From an uncultured Kiritimatiellota bacterium (GTDB taxonomy: Bacteria > Verrucomicrobiota > Kiritimatiellia > RFP12 > DVOR01): a DNA stretch of 64,000 nt. The DNA lies in NCBI GenBank assembly GCA_944389545.1, contig CALXMT010000005.1, positions 1 to 64,000 of the forward strand, written 5' to 3'. The position numbers and the translations under genes are program-made. Below the pieces are notes generated by a model, which did no database searches, was not told the DNA's origin, and saw only the letters and a program-made list of their open reading frames with translations. Numbering within the stretch: position 1 is the first letter of the stretch; every line of letters starts with the position of its first letter. This document shows, piece by piece, positions 16,523 through 24,990 of the stretch.

Positions 16523-17121
16523 CACGAGGCCTTCTGAATGGCGGCTACGAGGAAGATGTGACGGTCTTGAAGCCAACGCAGTTGGGCGTGGATGGCGATG
16601 GGAAGGGTGATGAGGATGCCCACGCCGAAGAGGAGTGCACCGCTCCAGCCCAACACACCAAAGGTCATCGCGGGAAAGGCGACGCCCGGCGCATCCAGGC
16701 AGAGGAAAGTAACCGACTTCAATGCCACCGACAAGCGCAGATTGTAACGGTCGACAAAAACCAAGGCGAGCCAGAGCGGCTGCACCAACAGAACGCAAAG
16801 GGGAATGATGCCGAGAAGTGCATGATGGAATCCCGGCAGAAGGCCGAACACCCAGATGACAAGCCCCAGCCAAAAAGCGGCGGGGATGCGGTTGGTGCCG
16901 TGAAGCCGGTTCAGCAAGGTCATGCCACCGACAAGGTTACCGAGGGGGCCGACCGGGCGTTCCGGGCTCACGTACCACATCCAGAGCAGAGCCGCAGGGC
17001 CCGTCAGGATGGCGGTGAGAGCGAGCAAGAGGAAAAGCAAGGTGGCCAAGGCGAATTGCAATGGGGCGAGGCAAAAGCGTGCCCACCCCATACGCAAGGC
17101 TTCAAGGAAGGAGATGTTCAT
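16522..17121 (-). CDS. integral membrane protein of unknown function
   Basis: The protein of about 199 residues has four to five hydrophobic helices (FALATLLFLLLALTAILTG, FWLGLVIWVFGLLPGF, LLGIIPLCVLLVQPLWLALV, GALLFGVGILITLPIAIHA). I do not recognise the family; the layout resembles small DUF4013-like membrane proteins, but this is weak. The ATG at 17121 overlaps the stop of the upstream gene (ATGA) and has GGA at a suitable distance; an in-frame ATG three codons earlier (17130) is possible. Confidence 0.7.
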   Translation of the reverse strand: MNISFLEALRMGWARFCLAPLQFALATLLFLLLALTAILTGPAALLWMWYVSPERPVGPLGNLVGGMTLLNRLHGTNRIPAAFWLGLVIWVFGLLPGFHHALLGIIPLCVLLVQPLWLALVFVDRYNLRLSVALKSVTFLCLDAPGVAFPAMTFGVLGWSGALLFGVGILITLPIAIHAQLRWLQDRHIFLVAAIQKAS

Positions 17122-17693
17122 AGTTGCCATTCCAGGTCATCGTTGCCGACGGGGAGCGTCACACGGTTGAGAGGAAGGCCGTCCGGGCCGACCTTGCCCT
17201 TGGCGGCGGGCGTCTCCTGAGGCGCCTTCCGCTTGGCGTGCGCCGGGGCGGGAGCAGGCTTTGCCGCGGCTTCCGACGCCTTGGGCTGTCCCCGCTGAGC
17301 GGATTGGGTCTGCGCCTTGGGTTGAGGCTTGGGCTGCCCCTGTTGCGCAGGTTTGGCCAAAGCCTTGGGTTGGGCCTTGGGAGCGGGTTTTGTCGCGGGG
17401 CGCTCGGTCTTTTGCGCAGGTTGTGCGGCAGGGGCGGGTTGCGGTTGAGCAACGACGACCGGCTGAGACGCAGGAGTCGCCGGCGCCGCCGCAGGGGCGG
17501 GGGTCGGGGCAGACGCCGTCTTCTGTTCCTCGGCCACGGTCTCGGCAAGACGCGTCTCGAGCATCTTTTCCTGGAAGTCGAAGGTGCGTTGGGCCATCCA
17601 GACGACAACGCCGCAGACCATTGCGACAATCAAGAGAATGGCGCCGACAATGATAAGCAGGGTGGTGGTGTTAGGATTCTTCTGCTGTTCCAT
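17118..17693 (-). CDS. single-pass membrane protein with Ala/Pro/Gln/Lys-rich tail
   Basis: The 191-residue protein starts with one transmembrane helix (LLIIVGAILLIVAMVCGVVVWM, about 12-33), a short charged helix, then more than 110 residues of low-complexity Ala/Pro/Gln/Lys repeats such as KPAPKAQPK and KPAQQGQPK. No domain is recognisable. Such tails often span periplasm or bind nucleic acid or cell wall, but nothing here decides. It overlaps the end of rlmN by 23 nt. Confidence 0.65.
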   Translation of the reverse strand: MEQQKNPNTTTLLIIVGAILLIVAMVCGVVVWMAQRTFDFQEKMLETRLAETVAEEQKTASAPTPAPAAAPATPASQPVVVAQPQPAPAAQPAQKTERPATKPAPKAQPKALAKPAQQGQPKPQPKAQTQSAQRGQPKASEAAAKPAPAPAHAKRKAPQETPAAKGKVGPDGLPLNRVTLPVGNDDLEWQL

Positions 17694-18726
17694 GGGTGGG
17701 GCCTTTCTGGGTACGAAGACGGAGTTGTCCGCAGGCGGCATCGGCTTGACGCCCCCGACTGCGGCGCATGGTGGTGTGAATGCCGGCCTTGAGGAGCGCG
17801 TCCAAGAAGGCGAGGCAATCGGCATGGGAAGGGGTTTGGCCGTCGAACTCCGCGACGGGGCTGAGGGGGATGAGATTGACGCGGGCCTTGCGACCGCGCA
17901 GGAGACGGATCAACTCGGCGGCGTGGACGGGGCGATCGTTGAGGCCACGCACCAAGGTGTATTCGTAGGTGATGATGCGACCGGTGGCGGCGGTGTAAGC
18001 GTCGCAGGCGGGAAGCAACTCGGCGAGCGGCCACCGACGGTTCACGGGCATGAGGCGGTCGCGAATGGCATCGTTGGGCGCGTGGAGGGAAACGGAGAGC
18101 TCGAACTGGACGCCCTCCTGCGCGAGGCGCTCGATGCCGGGAACAACGCCGCAGGTGGAGAGGGTGATATGACGGGCTCCGATGTTGGGGCCCTGCTGGC
18201 AGTTGAGCACGCGGAGGGCGCGGAGGACGGCGTCGTAGTTCATGAAGGGCTCGCCCATGCCCATGACAACGATGTTATTCGGATAGCGGCCCTGGGCGCG
18301 AGAGAGGGCCATCACCTCGCCCACAATCTCGGCGGCGGTGAGGGAACGCACGCACCCCAGTTGACCGCTGGCGCAGAAGGCGCAGTGCATGGCGCAACCG
18401 ACCTGCGAGGAGATGCATTGGGTGACGCGGCCATCGGCGGGAATCCACACGGTCTCGACGCGTTCACCGTCCGCCATCTCAAGCAGGTACTTGACGACAC
18501 CGTCGGGGCCTGATGGGGTGCGCGTGACCTCGCGGGGAAGCGTGAGGGGCGCGAGGTCATCCAGCCGCGCACGCAACTCGGCGGAAAGGGTGGTCAGCTC
18601 AGACCACGCGCCAATCCGGTCACGGTAGAGCCCCTGCAAGATCTGCTTGGCGCGAAAGGCCGGGAGTCCGGCCTCTTTGCAGAGGGCGGCCCAATCCTCG
18701 GGGAGCAGTCCATAGGCTTCAGTCAT
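17671..18726 (-). CDS. rlmN: 23S rRNA A2503 / tRNA A37 C2-methyltransferase RlmN
   Basis: The 351-residue radical-SAM enzyme methylates C2 of adenine 2503 in 23S rRNA and adenine 37 in some tRNAs. The iron-sulfur cysteines are Cys111, Cys115 and Cys118 (GCAMHCAFCASG). The second catalytic cysteine that forms the protein-RNA thioether is in the C-terminal RRSRGRQADAACGQL. MGMGEPFMNYD is also diagnostic. The ATG at 18726 overlaps the end of recR. A longer frame exists but its N-terminus is the shadow of recR. Confidence 0.96.
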   Translation of the reverse strand: MTEAYGLLPEDWAALCKEAGLPAFRAKQILQGLYRDRIGAWSELTTLSAELRARLDDLAPLTLPREVTRTPSGPDGVVKYLLEMADGERVETVWIPADGRVTQCISSQVGCAMHCAFCASGQLGCVRSLTAAEIVGEVMALSRAQGRYPNNIVVMGMGEPFMNYDAVLRALRVLNCQQGPNIGARHITLSTCGVVPGIERLAQEGVQFELSVSLHAPNDAIRDRLMPVNRRWPLAELLPACDAYTAATGRIITYEYTLVRGLNDRPVHAAELIRLLRGRKARVNLIPLSPVAEFDGQTPSHADCLAFLDALLKAGIHTTMRRSRGRQADAACGQLRLRTQKGPTHGTAEES

Positions 18727-19333
18727 GCGCGGGTTCCTCAACGATTTGACGCCCCTGAACGGCGCGGCGAAGGGTGAGCGGATCGGCATAGGAGACACCG
18801 GAACCACAGGGCAGGCCAAAGGCCAAGCGCGTGAGGCGGACATCCCTGGCGCGCAGCCGTTCGGCGATGTAGCCGGCGGTGGCGTCGCCCTCCAGGTCGG
18901 TGGAGAGGGCAAGCAAAACCTCACGGATGGGTTCCGCCTGAACGCGCTGGACCAAGGCCGCGATGCGAAGCTCACCGACGCCGGTCTGGCGACCGGGGGA
19001 AAGCTTGCCCATCAGGGCATGATAGCGCCCACGGAAGGCGCCGGCCGTCTCGATGGTGTGGATGTCGGCGGGATCCTCGACCACGCAAAGCAGGGAATCG
19101 TCGCGGTCGGCACGCGTGCAGAGGGGACAGGGGTCGGCATTGTGCGTGGTGAAGGCGCCGCACTTGGAACAGAGGCAGACCCCCTCACGGGCCTCTTGAA
19201 GCGCCTGCACCAAGGTATCGAGCAGGGTCTCAGGCCGTCGGACAAGGGCGAGGGCCGCGCGCTCGGAACTCCGCCGACCGAAGCCGGGGAGACGCGAGAG
19301 CGCGTGAATCAGGTTGTCAAGCGGCTCGAGCAT
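18719..19333 (-). CDS. recR: recombination mediator RecR
   Basis: The 204-residue protein has the N-terminal helix-hairpin-helix (LSRLPGFGRRSSERAALAL), a four-cysteine zinc finger (CLCSKCGAFTTHNADPCPLC) and a Toprim domain starting at LLCVVEDPADIHTIE. With RecF/RecO it loads RecA at gaps. The dnaX-ybaB-recR order seen here is widely conserved in bacteria and supports the call. Confidence 0.96.
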   Translation of the reverse strand: MLEPLDNLIHALSRLPGFGRRSSERAALALVRRPETLLDTLVQALQEAREGVCLCSKCGAFTTHNADPCPLCTRADRDDSLLCVVEDPADIHTIETAGAFRGRYHALMGKLSPGRQTGVGELRIAALVQRVQAEPIREVLLALSTDLEGDATAGYIAERLRARDVRLTRLAFGLPCGSGVSYADPLTLRRAVQGRQIVEEPAHD

Positions 19334-19339
19334 GGCGGT

Positions 19340-19660
19340 TTAGTGGGCGCCGGGGAGACCGGGGAAGCCGCCTTCCTTGATCATGCGCTGCATCACCTGC
19401 TGGGTCTGCGTGCGGACGTTGCTGACGGCGACGTTGATGACGGTCTTGAGCAGGGTCTCGAAGCGCTCGGTCTTGCCGGCGCGAAGCTCCGTGAGCGCCT
19501 CTTCGGTGAACTTGATCTGGCCGATGGAGAAGTCGCCCTTGACCGTGACGGAGATGCCGCCGTTCTGGTGGGTGTAGGAAATCTTGTCGATCTCGGCCTG
19601 GATGCGCTTGGCCTCCTTGCGCGCCTGCATGGTCTGCTTCATTTGGTCCAAAAAGCCCAT
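19340..19660 (-). CDS. ybaB: YbaB/EbfC-family nucleoid-associated protein
   Basis: The 106-residue protein belongs to the small dimeric DNA-binding YbaB/EbfC family, with a long N-terminal helix (MKQTMQARKEAKRIQAEIDK), a central GGISVTVKGDFSIGQIKF strand pair and a C-terminal helix. It is placed between dnaX (20 nt upstream) and recR (6 nt downstream), its usual place. Confidence 0.94.
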   Translation of the reverse strand: MGFLDQMKQTMQARKEAKRIQAEIDKISYTHQNGGISVTVKGDFSIGQIKFTEEALTELRAGKTERFETLLKTVINVAVSNVRTQTQQVMQRMIKEGGFPGLPGAH

Positions 19661-19680
19661 GGTGTCCTCACTTTCGGTGT

Positions 19681-21126
19681 TTAGATGCGTACATGCCCGC
19701 CAAAGAGGCGGAGCGTGATGTTGACGATTTCGTCAACGTATTGCCCGTCTGAATTCTGAAGCGGCTCGGCGGGAACGGGCGATGTCGCGCCGGCAGGTTC
19801 GGGGGGAGTATGGAGAAGGCAAGGCTCAAGCTCTTCTTCGTCCTCAGGGACGAGATCCTCCTCCGGTTTAAGGGGCGGGGGTGCCACCGGGCGAGGAGGC
19901 TCGGCGGCGGGGGGTGCGGCGCGCTGCGGCGCCGCGGGGGCGGCCGCCGGACCTTGCGGAGCGGCGGCCGCCAAGCGTCGGATGGTTTGGTCCCGAAGCG
20001 CCGTCAACCGGCGAATCACCTCATCGAGCGAGACCGTCTTGGCGGCACGGGCGCAACGGATCAACGTCATCTCCACCAACGTGCGCACCGAAAGGGCCGC
20101 GCGCAGTTTGCCCTCCATCTCGGAGAGCAAGGAGGAGATTTCGACGATACGCTGGGGCGGGGCGAGTTTGGCCTGGGCCTCAAGGACGGCAAGCTGCTCG
20201 GCGGTGACGTCCTGCTTGGCGAGCTCCGCGCCGGCCTGCTGACAGACCAACAGATTACGGAAGTGCCAGAGCAACTCCGCGGTCATGCGGCGCATATCCT
20301 TGCCGGACTCATCGAGAGCCGCGACGGTACGCAAAATGCCGGGGATGTCGCCCTTGAGGATGCTCTCGGCGAGTCCCTCGAGCGCCTCACGCGAGACCAA
20401 CCCGAAGACGGCCAGCACATCCGCCTCGGAGAGATCCGTTCCCTTGAAGGCGATAAGCTGATCGAGCGCAGAGAGCGCATCGCGCAGGCCGCCGTTGGAA
20501 CCGCGGGCAATGGCCAGGAGCGCATCATCGGTGATCTCGATCTTCTCCGCGTTGCAGATGAAGCGCAGACGCTGGACGATGTCACCCACGGAGATGCGGC
20601 GCAAATCAAAGCGCTGGCACCGGCTCACGATGGTGGGCAGGACCTTGTCGCCCTCGGTGGTCGCGAAGATGAACTTCACGTAAGGCGGGGGCTCCTCAAG
20701 GGTCTTCAACAGCGCGTTGAAGGCCGCGTTGGAGAGCATGTGCACCTCGTCGAGGATGAAGACCTTGAACCGACTGTGCGTGGGGGCGAACTGGACTTGA
20801 TCGAGCACGGCGTGGATGTCCTCGACTTTGTTGTTCGAGGCGGCGTCGAGCTCAATCACGTCCATGTCGCTGCCGGCGGCGATGCCTTTGCAGTTGTCGC
20901 ATTCACCGCAGGGATGGGTGGTGGGGCCCTTCTCGCAGTTAAGCGCCATCGCCAGGATACGCGACAGCGTAGTCTTGCCGATGCCACGCGGGCCGATGAA
21001 GAGGTACGCGTGGGCGATTCGGTCCTGCTCGATGGCGTTGGCAAGGGTGCGCGTGACGTGACCCTGCCCCACGACGTCGTCAAACGTCTTGGGGCGCCAC
21101 TTTCGCGCGAGCACTTCGTAGGCCAT
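19681..21126 (-). CDS. dnaX: DNA polymerase III subunits gamma/tau
   Basis: The 481-residue clamp-loader ATPase has Walker A GPRGIGKTT (45-53), zinc ligands Cys64, Cys73, Cys76 and Cys79, and the SRC motif IVSRCQRFDL. Domain III is followed by a Pro/Ala-rich linker and a short acidic end. It is close in size to E. coli gamma (431) and much shorter than tau (643), so it may lack the DnaB- and alpha-binding domains of tau. I saw no A-run slippery site of the E. coli type. It starts 1 nt after htpG. Confidence 0.95.
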   Translation of the reverse strand: MAYEVLARKWRPKTFDDVVGQGHVTRTLANAIEQDRIAHAYLFIGPRGIGKTTLSRILAMALNCEKGPTTHPCGECDNCKGIAAGSDMDVIELDAASNNKVEDIHAVLDQVQFAPTHSRFKVFILDEVHMLSNAAFNALLKTLEEPPPYVKFIFATTEGDKVLPTIVSRCQRFDLRRISVGDIVQRLRFICNAEKIEITDDALLAIARGSNGGLRDALSALDQLIAFKGTDLSEADVLAVFGLVSREALEGLAESILKGDIPGILRTVAALDESGKDMRRMTAELLWHFRNLLVCQQAGAELAKQDVTAEQLAVLEAQAKLAPPQRIVEISSLLSEMEGKLRAALSVRTLVEMTLIRCARAAKTVSLDEVIRRLTALRDQTIRRLAAAAPQGPAAAPAAPQRAAPPAAEPPRPVAPPPLKPEEDLVPEDEEELEPCLLHTPPEPAGATSPVPAEPLQNSDGQYVDEIVNITLRLFGGHVRI

Positions 21127-21127
21127 G

Positions 21128-22975
21128 TCAGCGGCTCATCAGTTGGGCCACCAAGGCGTTGAAGCGCGCGGGGTCAGGCGGAAGCGTGCCCTCGGCCAGG
21201 CAGGCCTGCCCATAGAGCAGGTCGATGGCGTCGACGCGGCGCGTCTCGTCGGTCTCCGCGGACACGGCCTTGATGAGCGGGTGGTCGGGGTTGAGTTCCA
21301 GGATGTGCTTCTCCTCGGGGACGGTCTGGCCCATCGCCTCCATCATGCGGCGCATGGAGGGAGGCAGCGCCTCCGGATCCTGCACCAGACAGCAGGGCGA
21401 ATCGGTCAGGCGCGAGGTCAGGCGCACCTCCTTGACGGTCTTTTCAAGTTGCTTGGCGAAGGCGTCGAGCGTCGGCTGCAGGGTCTCCTTCGCGGCCTCG
21501 AGTTCCTTCTTCTTCTCGTCCTCGTCGAGCCCCAAGTCACCCTTGTCGGCGAAGACAATCGGCGTCTTGTCATACTCGTAGAGTTCGCTTGCGATGAACT
21601 GATCCACCGGCGTCGTCAGGAAGAGCACGTCATAGCCCTTGGCCTTGAGTTGCTCCAGGCAGGGGCTTTGGCGCGCGGCCTGCTCGGTGTCGGCCGTGAG
21701 CATGTAGATGGCCTTCTGTCCCTCGGGCATCGCCTCTTTGTAAGCCTTCAGGCCGGTGAACTTGCCGTCCTTGAGGTTCTTGAAGCGCATCAGCTCGGTG
21801 ATCTTCTCCTTGTTCTCCCAATCGGAGTGGAAGCCCTCCTTGAGGAAATCGCCCAGCGCCACGGTGAAGGTCTCGAAGTCCTCGGGCTTCTCCTTCGCCA
21901 TCTCGGCGAGGGCCTTGAGGACGCGGTTGGTGAGGTCGGCGCGGATCTTGCGGATGATGGCGTCGTCCTGCAACATCTCACGCGAGACGTTCAGCGGCAG
22001 GTCGCTGCTGTCCACCACACCCTTGAGGAAACGCAACCACGAGGGCGTCAATTCCTCAATCTCGTCGCCGATGAAGACGTTGCGCACATAGAGCGAGAGC
22101 CCGTGCTTGTTCCCGGGCATCAACATCTCCATGCCAACCGTCTTCGGGATGAAGAGCAACGCGCGATATTCCAGCGTTCCCTCCGCCGCGATGTGGAGCA
22201 CCTTCAGCGGCTCCCCCACCCCACGCAGGGTCTGGCGGTAGAACGCCTCATACTCCTCCGGCTTCACGTCGCTCTTCGGGCGCTTCCAGAGGGCGACCAT
22301 CGTGTTCAACGGCTTGCGCTCTTCGTCCTTCTTCTCCTTCCCCTCCACCTCCAGGTAGACGGGATAGGCGATGAAGTCGGAATAGCGGCGCACCAGGTCA
22401 CGCAACGTCCACTCCTCGGCGAACTGCGTCTGGTCGTCGCGCAGGTGGAGCGTGATGGCCGTGCCGGGGACAGTGCGCGTTCCCTCGTCCATCGTGTACT
22501 CGCCATCGCCGGCGCTCATCCAGCGCGCGGGCTTCTGGTTCTCGCCGCGGCGGAGCGATTCCACCGTCACCGTGTCGGCCACCATGAAGGCCGCATAGAA
22601 ACCAACGCCGAACTTGCCGATCAACTCGGGGATGTTCGTCTCCTCGCCCGCCTTCAGCGCCTCGGCGAAGGCCTTGGAGCCGCTCTTGGCGATGGTGCCC
22701 AGCGCCTCCTCCATCTCCTCCGCGCTCATGCCCAAACCGTTGTCCTCAACGGTCAGCGTGTGGGCCGTGGCGTCCGCACGGAGCGTGATCTGCCACTCAG
22801 GGGCCTCCGGCGCGATGGTCTTGTCCGTCAGCGCCAGATACTTCGCGCGGTCGATCGCGTCACTGCCGTTCGAGATCAACTCCCGCAGGAAGATTTCCTT
22901 CTTGGAATAGAGGGAGTGAATCACCAAATCCAGCATCTGCCGGATTTCCGCCTTGAAAGCACAGGTTTTTGCCAT
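21128..22975 (-). CDS. htpG: chaperone HtpG (Hsp90)
   Basis: The 615-residue ATP-dependent chaperone shows the GHKL ATPase motifs: ELISNGSDAIDRAKYLAL, VEDNGLGMSAEEM and IGKFGVGFYAAFMVAD. Length is normal (about 620). It is the first gene of a seven-gene run reaching to 15992 and has an excellent extended -10 (TGGTATAAT at 23018-23026) about 43 nt before the ATG. AGGTCTGAAGACT precedes the start. Confidence 0.97.
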   Translation of the reverse strand: MAKTCAFKAEIRQMLDLVIHSLYSKKEIFLRELISNGSDAIDRAKYLALTDKTIAPEAPEWQITLRADATAHTLTVEDNGLGMSAEEMEEALGTIAKSGSKAFAEALKAGEETNIPELIGKFGVGFYAAFMVADTVTVESLRRGENQKPARWMSAGDGEYTMDEGTRTVPGTAITLHLRDDQTQFAEEWTLRDLVRRYSDFIAYPVYLEVEGKEKKDEERKPLNTMVALWKRPKSDVKPEEYEAFYRQTLRGVGEPLKVLHIAAEGTLEYRALLFIPKTVGMEMLMPGNKHGLSLYVRNVFIGDEIEELTPSWLRFLKGVVDSSDLPLNVSREMLQDDAIIRKIRADLTNRVLKALAEMAKEKPEDFETFTVALGDFLKEGFHSDWENKEKITELMRFKNLKDGKFTGLKAYKEAMPEGQKAIYMLTADTEQAARQSPCLEQLKAKGYDVLFLTTPVDQFIASELYEYDKTPIVFADKGDLGLDEDEKKKELEAAKETLQPTLDAFAKQLEKTVKEVRLTSRLTDSPCCLVQDPEALPPSMRRMMEAMGQTVPEEKHILELNPDHPLIKAVSAETDETRRVDAIDLLYGQACLAEGTLPPDPARFNALVAQLMSR

Positions 22976-23017
22976 AGTCTTCAGACCTTTCTTCCCCTTT
23001 TATCTAAGGGAAAGCTT

Positions 23018-23026
23018 ATTATACCA
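23018..23026 (-). promoter_or_regulatory. extended -10 promoter of htpG operon
   Basis: On the minus strand TGGTATAAT is a perfect extended -10, 43 nt before the htpG ATG. No CIRCE-type repeat was noticed beside it. Confidence 0.65.
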
Positions 23027-23047
23027 CACCACGCCAACCGCCGCTTG

Positions 23048-23174
23048 CCCCGCGCTGCAGAGAAAGTTTCCACGAAGACACGAAAGGAACGCAAGGGCCT
23101 GGGCACTTCACCGTTCGGCGCGTTGCGCCTCTCTATCGTGCCCATCCCTTGCGTTTCTGTGTTTTCTTGGGAAG
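23048..23174. repeat. CACGAAG-type inverted-repeat element
   Basis: TTTCCACGAAGACACGAAAGG at one end and GTGTTTTCTTGGGAAGC at the other are inverted, as are AACGCAAGGG and CCCTTGCGTT. The centre has TTCGGCGCGTTGCGCC. It lies just upstream of the htpG promoter. Confidence 0.82.
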
Positions 23175-23237
23175 CTTACCCAAACGGCACAGAAGATGCG
23201 AGAGATTCAGGAGACGGCATCCGCAGTCCCGCTCTTT

Positions 23238-23335
23238 GGCTAGACGGCAGTGTCCGGGAAAAAGAAAGGAACCGCAAAGGTATGGGCACTCCATCGGTGC
23301 GCCCATGTCGTCGTGGAAAACGAAGGAGCTTGGGC
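23238..23335. repeat. hybrid of two inverted-repeat families
   Basis: CAGTGTCCGGGAAAAAGAAAGG is the end of the TGTCCGGGG family, but the middle (GGGCACTCCATCGGTGCGCCC) and the end GTCGTGGAAAACGAAGG belong to the CACGAAG family. Confidence 0.65.
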
Positions 23336-23394
23336 CAGCGCCGTTACCTTATTATATAGAGGACATCCACCGCATCTCCAGTGGACCCCAAAGG

Positions 23395-23520
23395 GGTGTT
23401 TTCGACCTCCCCTAAAGCCCCTTTCTGAGACCCTATAGTGGTCCGAGGTCAACCACTATAGGGGTCGGGGTCGAGACCCTATAGTGGTCGGAGGCGAAAC
23501 CCTTAAGGGTCCGCGAACGC
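23395..23520. repeat. palindrome array with 23-bp period (copy 1)
   Basis: Four palindromes of the CCNCTATAGTGG / CCCTTAAGGG type are centred at 23435.5, 23458.5, 23481.5 and 23504.5, exactly 23 bp apart. The links are GAGGTCGA-like. A degenerate unit (CCCCTAAAGCCCC) precedes them. The array lies between hisA and the htpG promoter. Confidence 0.9.
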
Positions 23521-23589
23521 CCCTTTGGGGACGTAACTGAAACCCAGGAGCACACACAACGGAAAACCCGCGTCCAGAGACAGCAATAC

Positions 23590-23648
23590 AACGCCCCACC
23601 CATTGTCCTGTCGAGACATATTCGCGCAACAGGGATTGGGCGGGGCGT
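23590..23648 (-). other. inverted repeat downstream of hisA
   Basis: ACGCCCCACCCATTGTCCTGT and the imperfect complement at 23630-23648 could form a stem of about 18 bp with a loop of about 18 nt, starting 24 bp after the hisA stop. No T-run, so its role as terminator is uncertain. Confidence 0.45.
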
Positions 23649-23671
23649 AAAGAAGCCGAACGAAACGAGAC

Positions 23672-24400
23672 TCAGCGGGCGGCGGCGAGGAGTTGGGGCA
23701 ACGTGACGGCGCCTTCATAAAGGGCCTTGCCAACGATGGCGCCCCAGAGGTTAGGCCGACCGAGCGCACGGATAGCGGCCACGTGCTCCGCGGCGGAGAC
23801 GCCGCCGGAGGCGATGACGTTGACCAGCGGCACGGCATCGGCCAACTCGGCCAACGCGTTGAGATTGGGGCCGCCGAGCATGCCATCCGTGGCGGTGTCC
23901 GTATAGATAATGGTACGCACGCCGAGTGCGGCCATGCGGCGCGCGAGGTCGGTGGCGCGCACGGCGGAGGTCTCGACCCATCCTTTGGTTTGCACAAAGC
24001 CATCCCGGGCGTCAATGCCCACGGCGATACGCTCGCCGTGCTTGGCGACCCAACGGCCGAGGGCCGCCTCGTCCTCCAACGCGCGGGTGCCGATGATGGC
24101 GCGGGCAACGCCGGCGGCAAGAACGGCCTCAACGGCTTCATCGGTACGCAAACCGCCGCCGACCTCTACGCTCAGCCCGCACTCGCGGATGATACGCGCG
24201 ATGAGGTCGGCGTGGGCGGGCTTCCCAGAGAAGGCGCCGTCCAGGTCAACCACATGGAGGTGTTCGGCGCCGGCCTCCTTGAAGGCACGCGCCTGGGCCA
24301 CGGGGTCGTCGTTGTAGACGGTGCGTTGATCGGCGCGCCCCTGGCGCAGGCGCACGCACTGGCCGCCCATCAAGTCAATCGCGGGCAGGATGACCATCAC
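23672..24400 (-). CDS. hisA: phosphoribosylformimino-5-aminoimidazole carboxamide ribotide isomerase
   Basis: The 242-residue TIM barrel isomerises ProFAR to PRFAR in histidine synthesis. Signatures: LPAIDLMGGQCVRLRQG at the N-terminus with the catalytic Asp, VGGGLRTDEAVEAVLAAG, and TIIYTDTATDGMLGGPN with the second catalytic Asp. VIASGGVSAAEHVAAI closes the phosphate site. It overlaps the hisB stop by ATGA. hisH and hisF, often adjacent, are not here. Confidence 0.96.
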   Translation of the reverse strand: MMVILPAIDLMGGQCVRLRQGRADQRTVYNDDPVAQARAFKEAGAEHLHVVDLDGAFSGKPAHADLIARIIRECGLSVEVGGGLRTDEAVEAVLAAGVARAIIGTRALEDEAALGRWVAKHGERIAVGIDARDGFVQTKGWVETSAVRATDLARRMAALGVRTIIYTDTATDGMLGGPNLNALAELADAVPLVNVIASGGVSAAEHVAAIRALGRPNLWGAIVGKALYEGAVTLPQLLAAAR

Positions 24401-24981
24401 AGCACCCCCTTGCTGGAGGGGACGCCCGCGTCGCGCGGGTCCGGCTCAACGGCCATGCGCAGGGCATGGGCAAGGCCTTTGAAGACGGCCTCGTAGACGT
24501 GGTGGACCTCTTCGCCGTAGGGCTGCTTGACGTGCAGGTTCATGCGGGCGTTGGTGACGAAGGCGCGCATGAACTCCTCCAGAAGGCGCACATTGAAGTC
24601 GCGGATATGCTGCTCGGGGTGCGTGATGTCCCAGACCAGATAGGGACGACCGCCGAGGTCGACCAACACGTCCGCGCGGGACTCATCCATGGGGAGCATG
24701 AAGAAGCCATAACGGCGGATGCCGCGGCGGTCGCCAAGCGCCTGATCAAGGGCCGAACCGAGCGCCAGGCCGACGTCCTCGACGGTGTGGTGATAATCCA
24801 CGTCCAGGTCACCCTTGCAGGTCAGCTCCAGGTCGATGAGCGAGTGGCGGGAGAAGAGCTCCAGCATGTGATTGAAGAAGCCGATCCCCGTGTCGACGGA
24901 GAAGACGCCGGTGCCGTCGAGGTTCAGCTTTAGGGAAATATCGGTCTCGCGGGTCTTGCGGACAATGGTGGCGGTACGCAT
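24397..24981 (-). CDS. hisB: imidazoleglycerol-phosphate dehydratase
   Basis: The 194-residue monofunctional dehydratase has the metal-binding histidine motifs FFNHMLELFSRHS, DYHHTVEDVGLALG and RDFNVRLLEEFMRAF. Length fits the stand-alone enzyme, with no fused phosphatase. It lies 9 nt after hisC and overlaps hisA. Confidence 0.97.
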   Translation of the reverse strand: MRTATIVRKTRETDISLKLNLDGTGVFSVDTGIGFFNHMLELFSRHSLIDLELTCKGDLDVDYHHTVEDVGLALGSALDQALGDRRGIRRYGFFMLPMDESRADVLVDLGGRPYLVWDITHPEQHIRDFNVRLLEEFMRAFVTNARMNLHVKQPYGEEVHHVYEAVFKGLAHALRMAVEPDPRDAGVPSSKGVL

Positions 24982-24990
24982 GGGAGCTCC

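Noticed and set aside
17671-18975. 434-residue version of RlmN
   Set aside because: The extra 83 residues are the reverse-frame shadow of recR; ATG 18726 gives the normal length.
19681-21126. Programmed frameshift in dnaX
   Set aside because: No A-rich slippery heptamer with a following stem was found in the GC-rich linker.
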